From NCBI GenBank assembly GCA_008180335.1, contig VTEF01000003.1, forward strand, positions 1-64,000: a stretch of DNA of 64,000 bases, read 5' to 3'. How positions within the stretch are numbered: the first letter of the stretch is position 1; the number at the start of each line of letters is the position of its first letter. The notes under the pieces were generated by a model, which saw nothing but the letters and a program-made list of their open reading frames with translations, was not told the origin of the DNA and searched no databases. The translations under genes were made by a program, and so were the position numbers. This stretch comes from Priestia megaterium (GTDB lineage Bacteria; Bacillota; Bacilli; Bacillales; Bacillaceae_H). This document shows positions 36,525 through 45,674 of this stretch, one piece after another.

Positions 36525-37217
36525 ATGACTGTAAGAAAAATAAAGAAGCAACTCCCTCCTACCCTATCTAATACAGGATTTATTGGAGCAACTTTTGCTG
36601 ATACGAATGAATTGCTGACAAATGAATATCACTTTTCGCGCAAACATATGAAAATAACTCACCATGTTTTAGATGCTTTACTTCAAGGGGTTACTCACCT
36701 TTTTCAGCAGAATCGCATTGAAGCCGCCATTTCTTGTGTGTATTTACCTAAATATAAAAAGATTGGACTTGTGCTTTCAAAGCAGCCATTTGGACGGCGC
36801 GAAGGCGTTGGTTACTTCATAAATTACTTAAAAGAGATCGGTCATATTGACTGGGAAGAAAAAACAAAGGAATATGAAATACATAATACAAGTTTTATCG
36901 GAGTTATCTTTGCGGATCTAGATAAAATCTCCAAATTTACGTTTGAGTTCGAACTGCAGCTGCTTTCTAAATTTGTAAAGGACTTAATCATTCCCGCTAA
37001 AGAATTATTTTTACAGCACCATGTAAAAGCTTATATCTCTGGAGTTGAAAATGAAGATCAGCATAAAGTAGGATTTGTTCTCTCTATAAAGCCCTATGAT
37101 GAACGAGAAGCTGATTTGTACTTTATCGAATATTTAAAAGAGCGCGGGCTTTATGAAGAAGATGAACCAGAAGAAGAATTAATCCCGATTCATACGAAAT
37201 GGAGTCTTTTTAAATAG
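36525..37217 (+). CDS. SOS-boxed protein built of two tandem repeats
   Basis: The 230-residue protein begins at an ATG behind AAGGAG. It consists of two related halves. Residues about 17-107 open TGFIGATFADTNELLTNEYH and close VGYFINYLKEIG. Residues about 125-212 open TSFIGVIFADLDKISKFTFE and close ADLYFIEYLKERG. Both halves carry an S(K/I)xPxxRRE or KPYDEREA block. The C-terminus is acidic. No signal or membrane span is present. I do not recognise the family. The upstream LexA box points to a DNA-damage role. Confidence 0.7.
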   Translation: MTVRKIKKQLPPTLSNTGFIGATFADTNELLTNEYHFSRKHMKITHHVLDALLQGVTHLFQQNRIEAAISCVYLPKYKKIGLVLSKQPFGRREGVGYFINYLKEIGHIDWEEKTKEYEIHNTSFIGVIFADLDKISKFTFEFELQLLSKFVKDLIIPAKELFLQHHVKAYISGVENEDQHKVGFVLSIKPYDEREADLYFIEYLKERGLYEEDEPEEELIPIHTKWSLFK

Positions 37218-37256
37218 AAATTCCCACTTCTCACAATAGAAAGTGGGAATTTTTTT
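37218..37256 (+). terminator. intrinsic terminator
   Basis: AAATTCCCACTT and AAGTGGGAATTTTTTT form a hairpin with T-run directly at the stop codon. Confidence 0.88.
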
Positions 37257-37370
37257 ATTTTTTTAGTGAGATTAAATAAATTAGTAGCAAGTACTAATAC
37301 TTAGTATTATAATAGTGGTAATGATTAATAGTCATTGCATCTTATAATAAAACGATAAGGAGTCGTTGCT

Positions 37371-38957
37371 ATGATTCGTTTAGAAGATTTAATTCCTAAT
37401 GAAAGCTATAATTTAACAGAAGAAATCGAAAAGCATGCCTCAGATCAAATCGCGCTAAAATGGCAAGATAGTGAAGGTCATCGAGAAGAAATTACATATA
37501 ATGATTTATTAAAACGCACTAACAAAGTAGCGAATGCTCTTACACAAATAGGTTTAACCAAAGGTGATCATGTTTTAGTTATCATGCCTCGTCTTATTGA
37601 TTCATATGCTATTTATCTAGCATGCTTAAAAGCTGGTATTATTATAATCCCTTCTTCAGAAATGCTTCGCTCGAAAGATATTCAATATCGCTTGCACCAT
37701 GCTGAAGCCAAAGCTGTTATCTCCTACTATCCATATTGCGATGAAGTAGATAAAATTCAAAAATTTCCTACATCATTACAACATAAAATTACATTTGGCA
37801 GCGAAGTGTCTTCGTGGCTCCAGCTAGAAACATTGACAGCTGTTGCATCTGATGAATTTGAAGCAGTGAAAACTCATCGAGATGATACTGCTTTCTTACC
37901 TTATACATCAGGTACAACAGGCAACCCAAAAGGCGTTGTGCATACTCATGGCTGGGCATATGCTCACTTGCGTCTTGCTGCCGCTGAATGGTTAGATATT
38001 AAAAAAGGTGACATTGTGTGGGCAACAGCAGGACCTGGATGGCAAAAATGGATTTGGAGTCCGTTTTTATCCGTATTAGGCCAAGGAGCAACAGGTATTG
38101 TTTATAACGGCAAATTTGATCCGGAGAAGTTCTTGCATGTGCTGCAAGATGAAAAAGTTAATGTATTATGTTGTACACCTACCGAATATCGCTTTATGGC
38201 CAAAAATAAAAATTTAGATAGTTTTGACTTATCCCATATCCATAGTGCAGTTTCAGCAGGTGAACCATTAAATGAAGAAGTAATTAATGTATTTAACCGC
38301 TATTTTGGGATTCAAGTTCGTGACGGCTATGGGCAAACTGAAAATACACTTTTAATTGGAACGTTGAAAAATGTCAAAACGAAGATTGGCTCTATGGGTA
38401 AGCCAATGCTTGAGGAATTTATTGAAATTATTGATGAAGACGGCAATCCTTGTAAGCCTGGAGAAATTGGTGATATTGCTGTTCGAAAAGATTTACCTTC
38501 GCTATTTAAGAGCTACTATAAAGATACAGAACGGACTAAAGCGGCTTTTAAAGGTAATTACTATTTAACTGGTGACCGGGCATCAAAAGATGAAGATAAC
38601 TATTATTGGTTCCAAGGACGCGGTGATGATATCATCATCAGCTCAGGCTATACAATTGGACCTTTTGAAGTTGAAGATGCATTAATCAAGCACCCTGCTG
38701 TCAAAGAATGTGCTGTTGTTGCAAGTCCTGATCAAGATCGCGGACATGTCGTAAAAGCATTTGTTGTACTAGTTGAAAATGTCCAATTGAACAATGAAGA
38801 AGATTTAATTAGCCAATTGCAAGATCATGTTAAGTCTTTAACTGCACCATATAAGTACCCTCGTTTAATTGAATTTGTTGAAGATCTTCCTAAAACGAAT
38901 TCTGGAAAGATTCGACGCATTGAATTGCGTGCCCTTGAACAACAAATAAAACAATAG
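37371..38957 (+). CDS. acyl-CoA synthetase (AMP-forming), MbcS/YtcI-like
   Basis: The 528-residue ligase starts at an ATG with AAGGAG upstream. ANL-superfamily motifs are complete: LPYTSGTTGNPKG (P-loop, near residue 178), DGYGQTENTL, TGDRASKDEDNYYWFQGRGD and the C-terminal catalytic KTNSGKIRR lysine. The overall pattern is that of medium- or branched-chain acyl-CoA and acetate-type ligases. The enzyme activates a carboxylic acid to its CoA ester via an acyl-adenylate in the cytosol. A TATAAT-like -10 precedes it. The terminator is shared with the convergent VanW gene. Confidence 0.9.
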   Translation: MIRLEDLIPNESYNLTEEIEKHASDQIALKWQDSEGHREEITYNDLLKRTNKVANALTQIGLTKGDHVLVIMPRLIDSYAIYLACLKAGIIIIPSSEMLRSKDIQYRLHHAEAKAVISYYPYCDEVDKIQKFPTSLQHKITFGSEVSSWLQLETLTAVASDEFEAVKTHRDDTAFLPYTSGTTGNPKGVVHTHGWAYAHLRLAAAEWLDIKKGDIVWATAGPGWQKWIWSPFLSVLGQGATGIVYNGKFDPEKFLHVLQDEKVNVLCCTPTEYRFMAKNKNLDSFDLSHIHSAVSAGEPLNEEVINVFNRYFGIQVRDGYGQTENTLLIGTLKNVKTKIGSMGKPMLEEFIEIIDEDGNPCKPGEIGDIAVRKDLPSLFKSYYKDTERTKAAFKGNYYLTGDRASKDEDNYYWFQGRGDDIIISSGYTIGPFEVEDALIKHPAVKECAVVASPDQDRGHVVKAFVVLVENVQLNNEEDLISQLQDHVKSLTAPYKYPRLIEFVEDLPKTNSGKIRRIELRALEQQIKQ

Positions 38958-38962
38958 TATTA

Positions 38963-38997
38963 ATAAAAGCCGCTTAATAAGTTAAGCGGCTTTTATT
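38963..38997. terminator. bidirectional terminator
   Basis: AAAAGCCGCTTA (38966-38977) and TAAGCGGCTTTT (38984-38995) form a perfect hairpin between the convergent acyl-CoA ligase and VanW genes. Confidence 0.88.
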
Positions 38998-39943
38998 ATA
39001 AATAGCGCTGGGCAGTGCGTACTTCTACAGTTAATGTCCCACCAGCCAGATTAGCATATGCTTTTATAATAACGGGATACGGTTTATTATTCATAAATTT
39101 GAAATCAGGACCGTTCCAGGATACTGTTGCATCTCTTCCTGCAGGAACATAGCCAACATCTTTGGAATGATGTGAACGAGCAACGATTTGTAAGCTCATT
39201 TGATCAACAGCGTTAAATAATGTAGAAGACGTTTGGCAAATTCCTCCCCCTATCCCCATCACAAGTTCTTTGTTGATGATTTCAGGAGCTTGCTGATAAC
39301 CCCGTTCAGCTGTACGGGGACCTACGACGCTATTATAAGAAAAATAATCGCCCGGACCTAAAACGGTATTATTAATTGCTTGTGCTGACAATTGGATATT
39401 TCGGTTTCGTCCTCGATCGCTTGGACGAAACTTTGTTGTATATGATGCAATCGCTATTTCATTCACGCCTTGTATTGTTTCAACAGATAAATTCGGTGCT
39501 GTTTCATAAATTGGTACATTCACTTCAAGATTCTTCGTTGTTAGATTTTTTAAATTTTGAATGAACTCATCTTCTTTTAAAATAATACGATTTGCTCCTC
39601 CAACAAGAGCTCCATTTGCATCGAGCTTCATGCTTTGCATAGGTGTATCCACACTTTTTGCTAACTCATCTGCTAATTTCTTAATCTCTTGTTCATAAAC
39701 CTTCTTGTCTGAGAAATGAACAGGCTGAAACTCCCTCATCACTTGCCCAGTTCGCGAATCTTTTAGCTGATAAGTTAGATCGTCTACTTTAATAACAGGC
39801 TCTTTCTTCTGTTCTACTTTCTTTACTGTTTTTGCTTCTATTGCAGCTGCTTGCTTTGCAGTATGATCTGTATACATATCGTATGCAATATAACCGCTAA
39901 CTAATGTAGCGCCTAACAGTAGCGTTCCTAACACTTTCTTCAT
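38996..39943 (-). CDS. VanW family exported protein
   Basis: The 315-residue protein has an N-terminal membrane anchor or signal (MKKVLGTLLLGATLVSGYIA), a Lys/Ala-rich linker and a peptidoglycan-type N-domain. The VanW domain starts near residue 180: IQLSAQAINNTVLGPGDYFS, GGGICQTSSTLFNAV and HHSKDVGYVPAGRDATVSW. VanW domains occur in vancomycin-resistance clusters and in many Bacillus envelope proteins and are thought to act outside the membrane. Their chemistry is unknown. No van genes are nearby. Confidence 0.9.
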   Translation of the reverse strand: MKKVLGTLLLGATLVSGYIAYDMYTDHTAKQAAAIEAKTVKKVEQKKEPVIKVDDLTYQLKDSRTGQVMREFQPVHFSDKKVYEQEIKKLADELAKSVDTPMQSMKLDANGALVGGANRIILKEDEFIQNLKNLTTKNLEVNVPIYETAPNLSVETIQGVNEIAIASYTTKFRPSDRGRNRNIQLSAQAINNTVLGPGDYFSYNSVVGPRTAERGYQQAPEIINKELVMGIGGGICQTSSTLFNAVDQMSLQIVARSHHSKDVGYVPAGRDATVSWNGPDFKFMNNKPYPVIIKAYANLAGGTLTVEVRTAQRYL

Positions 39944-40438
39944 GTAATTGTAGTCCCCCCATATTTCGGTTTTCCCTCAATATGTTTTTCTTTTAAAAAT
40001 ATGTATTAATTTCTATATTATATAAGAATATTGAAATATTCGTCTATCAAAATCAAGATATTTTTAAATTAAAAAATTGGATATTTTTATCTCTTTTGTT
40101 TTATCCTGTTTTTACATATGAGGAAAAAGTTATCTCATTCATACCCCTCTTTTTATATGAAGTAATAAAGAATAATATGCCTTAAAGCATCATTGCTATT
40201 ATAATAATAGCACGAAACAAACATTAATTTAACGAATTTTGGAAATTGCCCCTGAAAATGTTTTAAAATGCTTCGATTCATTTTTGCTCAATCGTACGCA
40301 AATAATCGTAACTTCTTTTATTTCGATTATGATCATTCATCAAAATGTCATAACCGCTGTAAATCATTCATTTACACATTTGATATGAACGCGTGCTATA
40401 ATAGTACATACGGATTAAATCTAGAGGAGGCTTCACGC
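39944..40438. other. divergent promoter region
   Basis: The AT-rich spacer lies between the VanW and MarR genes. TATAAT at 40397-40402 is a good -10 for the marR gene. An open frame from 40268 runs into marR but has no ribosome binding site and overlaps the promoter, so it is not coding. No further structure was found. Confidence 0.4.
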
Positions 40439-40903
40439 TTGACGCAGCAAAAAAAGAAAGAAGAGATTAGCTATCAGCTAGAAAGTATTGATCAAATTAA
40501 AGAGGGGCTTGTAAAATACCGAAATGCGGTTATTGGTGAAAAATATGAGCACCTCCCCTACCATTTAACTCCTACGAAAGAAACAATCCTTAGAACAATT
40601 TATGAGAAACAGAGCTGTATTGTAAGTGACATTACGAAAGTGCTTGGGTTATCACCTGGAGCCATCACAATTGTATTAAATCAATTAGAAGATGAAGAAT
40701 TGGTCAAGCGAATTTATAAAAAAATGAATCGGCGAAGTGTGTGGGTTGAACTAACGGAAAAAGGTAAAAAAGTTGTCCGAACGATGCAAGAAACACGCAT
40801 TGATTTTTGGTCCAATATTCTTTCTCACTTAACTGAGGAAGAGAGAGCACAATATATCCATATTATGACAAAGTTATCAAAGAAAATAAATGAATCCAAA
40901 TAA
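40439..40903 (+). CDS. MarR family regulator
   Basis: The start is TTG 40439 because GAGGAGG lies upstream at normal spacing. The longer frame runs through the promoter. The 154-residue protein has the MarR winged helix: TILRTIYEKQSCIVSDITKV, LGLSPGAITIVLNQLEDEEL, then a wing with KKMNRRSVWVELTEKGKKVV. It is convergent with an acyl-CoA ligase and shares a terminator with it. The ligand and targets are unknown. Confidence 0.9.
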   Translation: MTQQKKKEEISYQLESIDQIKEGLVKYRNAVIGEKYEHLPYHLTPTKETILRTIYEKQSCIVSDITKVLGLSPGAITIVLNQLEDEELVKRIYKKMNRRSVWVELTEKGKKVVRTMQETRIDFWSNILSHLTEEERAQYIHIMTKLSKKINESK

Positions 40904-40926
40904 GCGGCTGTTAGGCCGCTTATTTT
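40898..40926. terminator. bidirectional terminator
   Basis: AAATAAGCGGC (40898-40908) and GCCGCTTATTT (40915-40925) form a hairpin overlapping the ends of both convergent genes. Confidence 0.82.
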
Positions 40927-42431
40927 ATACACCGTAAGTTTGATTTCTTTACTTCATTTTTCATAATCTTTCCAACACTGTTTTTCGGAAGAGATGGAAC
41001 AAACACAACAGTCGGGATTTTGTAAGAAGCTAACTTCTCCTTGCAATGCATCACAACATCATCTGCTGTTAAAGCGGAACTTGGTCTTTTTACGACATAA
41101 GCATATGGCACTTCTCCCCATACGTCATTTGGCATACCGACAAGAGCTGCTTCTAAGACCCCATCTATCCCTAAAATAACCTCTTCTACTTGATCAGGGT
41201 ATATATTGTCTCCCCCATACACAATAACATCTTTGTAACGGCCTTCGATATAAATAAATCCATCTTCATCAATTCTTCCGGCATCTCCCATAGATAACCA
41301 TCCGTCTTTTAATACTCGATTTGTTGCAGCTTCATTTTGCCAATATCCTTTAAACAAATAAGGACTGCGAACAACAATCTCCCCGATTTGGCCAGTAGGT
41401 ACCTCTTCCCTTGTATCAGAATGAACAACTTTTACCTCTACACCATCAATAGGTTTTCCTGCAGAACCCGCTTTTTTCCATCCCATTTGCGGTGCCCATG
41501 TACTGATCATCCACGCCTCCGTACTTCCATATCCTTGAGCTAACGTTATGCCATGGTAATCAAACTGTTCAATTAATGATTTAGGAACTTTTGTACCTCC
41601 AGATAACGCTAATTTTAATGGAAAATCATAACGAGGCTTTCTTTCTAATTCTTCAATAAGGTAAGTAAGTGCCGGCGGTAATGCGAGCAGCACGTTGATT
41701 TGTTCGCGTTCAATAAGACCTAAGATAGTAGCAGGATCCGTTTCTTGTGAGCATACCATTGAAATTCCTGTCATAATACAATGCAGCAGTGAATTAGTTG
41801 AACTCATATGAAAGAATGGATGGATAAACAAATACCTCATGTCTTCTGTGATATGATGCCTTTTAGTCTGATCCTTATTTAAGTAACGGCGTATGCCACC
41901 ATGTGAAATCATACATCCTTTCGCATGACCAGTGGTACCAGACGTAAACATCATCAATGCTGTATCATCAGCTTCTACTATATAATTTAAGACAGGATCA
42001 GAAGTTAGTTCATCAGCAAATTGACACGTAAATAATGCTCCTTGTTCAAGTTTTAACTGAAAACTTAATCTATGCAATTGCTTAGAAGATAATAAGACAC
42101 TCGAAAACTCATCATGATAAAGCAATGCTTTTAATTCACCGCTATCGATTACATTATCAAGTTCATAAGATGTCATGCTTGTACTTAGCGGAACAACAAC
42201 AGCCCCCACTTTTAGAATACTCATCATCGCAGTTGGATAAGAAGTACTCGTATTAGCTAAAATGCCAATTCGATCGCCTTTTTGCACGCCATGCCTAATT
42301 AAAAAATGAGCAAATTGATTTATTCTTTCAGAAAATTCACGGAAGCTGCAGCGTTGGCTTCCTTCAACAAGTGCTTCTTTATCAGGAGAAAGTGCTGCTC
42401 TTTCTGCAACTAAATGTTGGATTGTTTCCAT
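40920..42431 (-). CDS. long-chain-type acyl-CoA synthetase (AMP-forming)
   Basis: ATG 42431, behind AAGGAG, gives a 503-residue ANL ligase (METIQHLVAERAALSPDKEA). Motifs seen are MMFTSGTTGHAKGCMIS (P-loop), GYGSTEAW, GDAGRIDEDGFIYIEGRYKD and the catalytic Lys in KNSVGKIMKNEV. It is clearly distinct from the ligase at 37371. It converts a fatty or aromatic acid to its CoA thioester in the cytosol. No beta-oxidation genes are adjacent. Control by the convergent MarR is possible, since MarR proteins often control acid-CoA ligases. Confidence 0.88.
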   Translation of the reverse strand: METIQHLVAERAALSPDKEALVEGSQRCSFREFSERINQFAHFLIRHGVQKGDRIGILANTSTSYPTAMMSILKVGAVVVPLSTSMTSYELDNVIDSGELKALLYHDEFSSVLLSSKQLHRLSFQLKLEQGALFTCQFADELTSDPVLNYIVEADDTALMMFTSGTTGHAKGCMISHGGIRRYLNKDQTKRHHITEDMRYLFIHPFFHMSSTNSLLHCIMTGISMVCSQETDPATILGLIEREQINVLLALPPALTYLIEELERKPRYDFPLKLALSGGTKVPKSLIEQFDYHGITLAQGYGSTEAWMISTWAPQMGWKKAGSAGKPIDGVEVKVVHSDTREEVPTGQIGEIVVRSPYLFKGYWQNEAATNRVLKDGWLSMGDAGRIDEDGFIYIEGRYKDVIVYGGDNIYPDQVEEVILGIDGVLEAALVGMPNDVWGEVPYAYVVKRPSSALTADDVVMHCKEKLASYKIPTVVFVPSLPKNSVGKIMKNEVKKSNLRCIK

Positions 42432-42831
42432 ATGTATCGTCTCCTTATTGTATAAATTGGATAATATATACCAAAACATTTTAGTGACTAAAAAATAATA
42501 TCAAATAAATAAAATTCAGTAAAAGTGAAATAGACCTATACGCATCTAAATGAAAATGAACTTATTATAAAAAAAGTAAAATCTATCCATATTGTTGATG
42601 TACCTTATATGATAAAGCTTACAATTCATAAATAAAGTTCATTTTTTAAATAAATAAGCTAGTTATTAAAGAATAATATTATTCCTTTTTTTGGATTTAT
42701 TTTGAATAATATTTCTTGTTTTACTTTTTCTATTTTTTTAAGTAAAATTCCAGCAGTTCAATTATTTGAAATGAAAAATTGGTTATGGAATAATGATGAC
42801 GGACAGAGACAGAAAGGAGTTTGAAGATATC
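42432..42831. other. divergent intergenic region
   Basis: This very AT-rich 400-base spacer lies between the acyl-CoA ligase and yhfK. I see no gene, dyad or RNA structure. An open frame from 42793 simply extends yhfK upstream of its ribosome binding site. Confidence 0.35.
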
Positions 42832-43479
42832 ATGAAAGTCCTTGTAATTGGAGCAAACGGTCAGATTGGCCAAAAATTAGTGCAATTATTACATAGCAGT
42901 AATGAACATAATGTACGTGCGATGGTGCGCAAAGAAGAACAAGTAGAACAGCTGCAAAGTCAAGGTATTGAAGCTGTGCATGCAAGCCTTGAAGGAACTG
43001 TGGAGGAAATTGCAGCTGCAATGAACGGATGCGATGCAGTTGTTTTCACTGCTGGTTCAGGAGGAAGCACCGGCGCTGATCAAACCTTATTAATTGATCT
43101 AGACGGTGCAGCAAAAGCAATTGAAGCCGCTGAAAAAGTTGGGGCAAATCGTTTTGTGATGGTTAGTGCCCTCCAAGCTCATAACCGAGAAAACTGGAAT
43201 GAATCGCTAAAACCTTACTATGTAGCGAAACATTATGCAGACAAAATTCTTGAAGGAAGCAATTTAGTTTATACCATTGTTCGACCAGGAGGCTTACTAA
43301 ATGAGCCTGGTACGGGAACTGTAACAATCGGAGCGAATACTCAAAGAGGATCTATTTCGCGTGAATACGTAGCAAATGTTGTGTTTCATAGTTTAACAGA
43401 AGAGAATACGTACAAACAATCATTTGATTTAATTTCAGGTGAAGAGCCGATTCAAGAGGCATTAAAAACTCTTTCATAA
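42832..43479 (+). CDS. yhfK: NAD(P)-binding SDR-like protein YhfK
   Basis: ATG 42832 follows AAGGAG at rather long spacing. It gives MKVLVIGANGQIGQKLVQLL, the Rossmann GxxGxxG start of atypical SDRs. The 215 residues then follow Bacillus subtilis YhfK closely as I recall it: AVVFTAGSGGSTGADQTLLI, VSALQAHNRENWNESLKPYY then VAKHYADKILEGS, and VRPGGLLNEPGTGTV. Its likely activity is NAD(P)H-dependent or NAD(P)-sensing, with substrate unknown. It is monocistronic with a terminator at the stop. Confidence 0.88.
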   Translation: MKVLVIGANGQIGQKLVQLLHSSNEHNVRAMVRKEEQVEQLQSQGIEAVHASLEGTVEEIAAAMNGCDAVVFTAGSGGSTGADQTLLIDLDGAAKAIEAAEKVGANRFVMVSALQAHNRENWNESLKPYYVAKHYADKILEGSNLVYTIVRPGGLLNEPGTGTVTIGANTQRGSISREYVANVVFHSLTEENTYKQSFDLISGEEPIQEALKTLS

Positions 43480-43480
43480 T

Positions 43481-43513
43481 AAAAAGACAGCGAAATTCCG
43501 CTGTCTTTTTATT
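43481..43513. terminator. bidirectional terminator
   Basis: AAAAAGACAGCG and CGCTGTCTTTTT form a hairpin between the convergent yhfK and NUDIX genes. Confidence 0.85.
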
Positions 43514-44126
43514 GGTTTAATACGTCAACTAGATGGTGTAAAATCTTTGCTGTTAATCCCCAAATCACACGATCTTCAAAGTAATAAAAATGTTCTTCCA
43601 TCTTTCTCGGCTGCCAATTATAATTCTCTCCTCCAATAATCGCATCAAACGGAAAAGTTGGTTCCGGCTCGACTTTGAAATGGATATTGTATACATCCGG
43701 CTGATTGTTTTTGAAAAACGAAAGCGGTACAGTAAAGACTTCTGCTACTTCTGAAGGGTTCGGTCGAAGCTCTAATTTCTCATCAAGAAAACCAACGTAT
43801 GGATAAATAATTGTTCCAAACTGCGAGACCATATAGTCAAGAGGTTGTACATTCATAATCTGCTCTGTTAAGATTCCCAGCTCTTCTGCTGTTTCACGCT
43901 TTGCTGCTTGCTCGGGAGTTGAATCACCTTCTTCTATCCTTCCACCCGGAAAGCAAATTTCACCTGGCTGCCTGCGCAAATTTTGAGAACGAACTTCAAA
44001 TAATACATGAAGCTCATTATCTTTTTCCACAAGCGGTACTAGCACACCAAATTGCAAAAACTCGTCCATGCCTAAAATAGTCGGTTCCCTTTTTGATAAT
44101 CGATAAATGATATCAGATGTGTTCAC
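43509..44126 (-). CDS. NUDIX hydrolase, CoA pyrophosphatase-like
   Basis: GTG 44126, nine bases after AGAGGA, begins a protein of about 205 residues. The Nudix box is intact: GGRIEEGDSTPEQAAKRETA followed by EELG, preceded by the CoA-type LRRQPGEICFPGG signature. The family splits CoA into 3',5'-ADP and phosphopantetheine, or related nucleotide derivatives, using Mg2+. The C-terminal segment HFYYFEDRVIWGLTAKIL is the usual YeaB/NudL ending. It is monocistronic. Confidence 0.9.
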   Translation of the reverse strand: MNTSDIIYRLSKREPTILGMDEFLQFGVLVPLVEKDNELHVLFEVRSQNLRRQPGEICFPGGRIEEGDSTPEQAAKRETAEELGILTEQIMNVQPLDYMVSQFGTIIYPYVGFLDEKLELRPNPSEVAEVFTVPLSFFKNNQPDVYNIHFKVEPEPTFPFDAIIGGENYNWQPRKMEEHFYYFEDRVIWGLTAKILHHLVDVLNQ

Positions 44127-44277
44127 GCAGTCACTTCCTCTCACAAAAAGAATTAATAAAAGAGTAGCCGTTTTGCAATTACGTTGTCAAATAAAGAAAG
44201 GTTTACTTGCTTGTATTAGTATATGGTCTTATGAATAAAAACGGTACATGTACAGAAAGGTTGTCCGAAATGAAAAA

Positions 44278-44302
44278 CCTCTATTCTTATAATAGAGGGT
44301 CT
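44278..44302 (-). terminator. intrinsic terminator
   Basis: CCTCTATT and AATAGAGG form a short hairpin at the end of the cobalamin-binding gene, overlapping its last codons, with T residues on the minus strand. Confidence 0.6.
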
Positions 44303-45090
44303 TTCTTATCATACATGGGAAAACGGTCTGGATGAATAAGCGAAGCTAATTTTTGCAAACCAACTAATAACCGTGGAGATGGCCGGCAGTAAAGCCATTC
44401 TTCTAAAATATGTATATGATTATCTGCTATGCTTAATTCTTCCCATCCAACCCGCTTTTCTACTACTTTTTTATTCACTTTTTTCGTCTGCACCCCTACC
44501 CAAGCCAGGCAGATATGGTCAGGTTGCCGTGTTTTAACGTATTCCCAATCGGTTTGTACACTTGCAGTATCGAGATCACTAAAAAGATTTTTCCCACCAG
44601 CCAGCTCACTAATCTCTGTTAACCAATTTGTTTTTCCAGGTGTGAAAATCGGTTTTGGCCACCATTCCCAATACAATGTAGGCTTTTGTTCAATTGTACT
44701 AGAAATTTCTCGATAATCCTTTATAAGAGCATCGTATCGTGCCGCTACGTCACGAGCATATTTTTCCACATTCAATCGTTTACCTAGCTCCAGCAAATCA
44801 TTTCGAATATCCTCCAATGAATTTGGATTTAAAATGATATAAGGCAAATTTCTTTCCTTTAGCGCCTCAATATTTTTTTCCATTCCAGGAACACTAAGTG
44901 AAGCAATCACAAGATCAGGCTTTAGCTCTGCTACAAGGTCCATATCAATTGATAAATCCGGACCAAGCCGAGGAAGAGCTTCAATACTCGCAGGCCAATC
45001 AGAATAGTCGTCCACTCCCACAAGCAAATGTTCACATTTCAAATAGCCGACAAGTTCCGTATTGCTTGGACACAATGAAACTACACGCAT
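44287..45090 (-). CDS. cobalamin/Fe-siderophore-binding-type protein without signal peptide
   Basis: The 267-residue protein belongs to the BtuF/helical-backbone substrate-binding family: RVVSLCPSNTELVGYLKCEH, LLVGVDDYSDWPASIEALPR, LGPDLSIDMDLVAELKPDLV, then WEWWPKPIFTPGKTNWLTEI. It starts at residue 1 of the domain, so it has neither signal peptide nor lipobox and is predicted to stay in the cytosol. No transporter genes are adjacent. Such soluble homologues are common in Bacillaceae and their role is unclear. Ligand binding is inferred. Confidence 0.85.
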   Translation of the reverse strand: MRVVSLCPSNTELVGYLKCEHLLVGVDDYSDWPASIEALPRLGPDLSIDMDLVAELKPDLVIASLSVPGMEKNIEALKERNLPYIILNPNSLEDIRNDLLELGKRLNVEKYARDVAARYDALIKDYREISSTIEQKPTLYWEWWPKPIFTPGKTNWLTEISELAGGKNLFSDLDTASVQTDWEYVKTRQPDHICLAWVGVQTKKVNKKVVEKRVGWEELSIADNHIHILEEWLYCRPSPRLLVGLQKLASLIHPDRFPMYDKKDPLL

Positions 45091-45284
45091 TCTAACTCCC
45101 CCTTTGCCTTTTAGTTTATCTTATTTACTCCTTCATTTATAGAAGAAAGATTGATTTATATTAGGGTATTCCTTTTTCACGGCCTTTACCAGATCATCAG
45201 CTTGTCTAATACGATATGATTTATGAAACTATTATTCGAAAAATCCGTATAATTATTAAAATCTAATAAAGTGGGGGTGTCATT

Positions 45285-45608
45285 TTGGAAACCAATGTTC
45301 AAACGTCTCAAACCGTTGAAATTGTAACCAAAAAAGAAGTAAGTTTGAAAAAATTATTAAATATAATAGGTATATTCATTTTTTGTGGATTAGCATTAAC
45401 TAATGTGACAAATCCACTTCCTTCGAATGAATTAACCAAAGAATTTTTACTATTTATTGGTGGATGTGCTATTATCTATTACATTTTAGTGAGTATATAC
45501 TTCATAGGGGAATTATGGAGAAAGGTGTTTTATTCAAGTCTAATCCTCCTAAGTTGTTTTAGTTTATTTATGGTTTTTTATCTTGCAACTAATTCAATAC
45601 CACACTAA
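45285..45608 (+). CDS. small membrane protein, 107 residues
   Basis: The TTG start follows GGGGGTG at good spacing. After a soluble N-terminal stretch of about 28 residues there are three predicted membrane helices: LNIIGIFIFCGLALTNVTNP, FLLFIGGCAIIYYILVSIYF and FYSSLILLSCFSLFMVFYLA. I do not recognise a family. It is monocistronic with a terminator 25 bases after the stop. Confidence 0.65.
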   Translation: METNVQTSQTVEIVTKKEVSLKKLLNIIGIFIFCGLALTNVTNPLPSNELTKEFLLFIGGCAIIYYILVSIYFIGELWRKVFYSSLILLSCFSLFMVFYLATNSIPH

Positions 45609-45631
45609 ATTGTTTAATACTACAAACATAC

Positions 45632-45662
45632 ACAACACCGTCCATAAAAGGAACGGTGTTTA
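45632..45662. terminator. intrinsic terminator
   Basis: AACACCGTCC and GGAACGGTGTT form a hairpin between convergent genes, with a short T-run on each strand. Confidence 0.7.
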
Positions 45663-45674
45663 AAGAATAGCTAT

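Noticed and set aside
38996-39943. VanW gene as a glycopeptide-resistance marker
   Set aside because: VanW domains are common in Bacillus chromosomes and none of vanH, vanA, vanX, vanR or vanS is nearby.
40268-40438. 57-residue extension of the MarR protein
   Set aside because: It contains the TATAAT promoter and has no ribosome binding site, while TTG 40439 has GAGGAGG.
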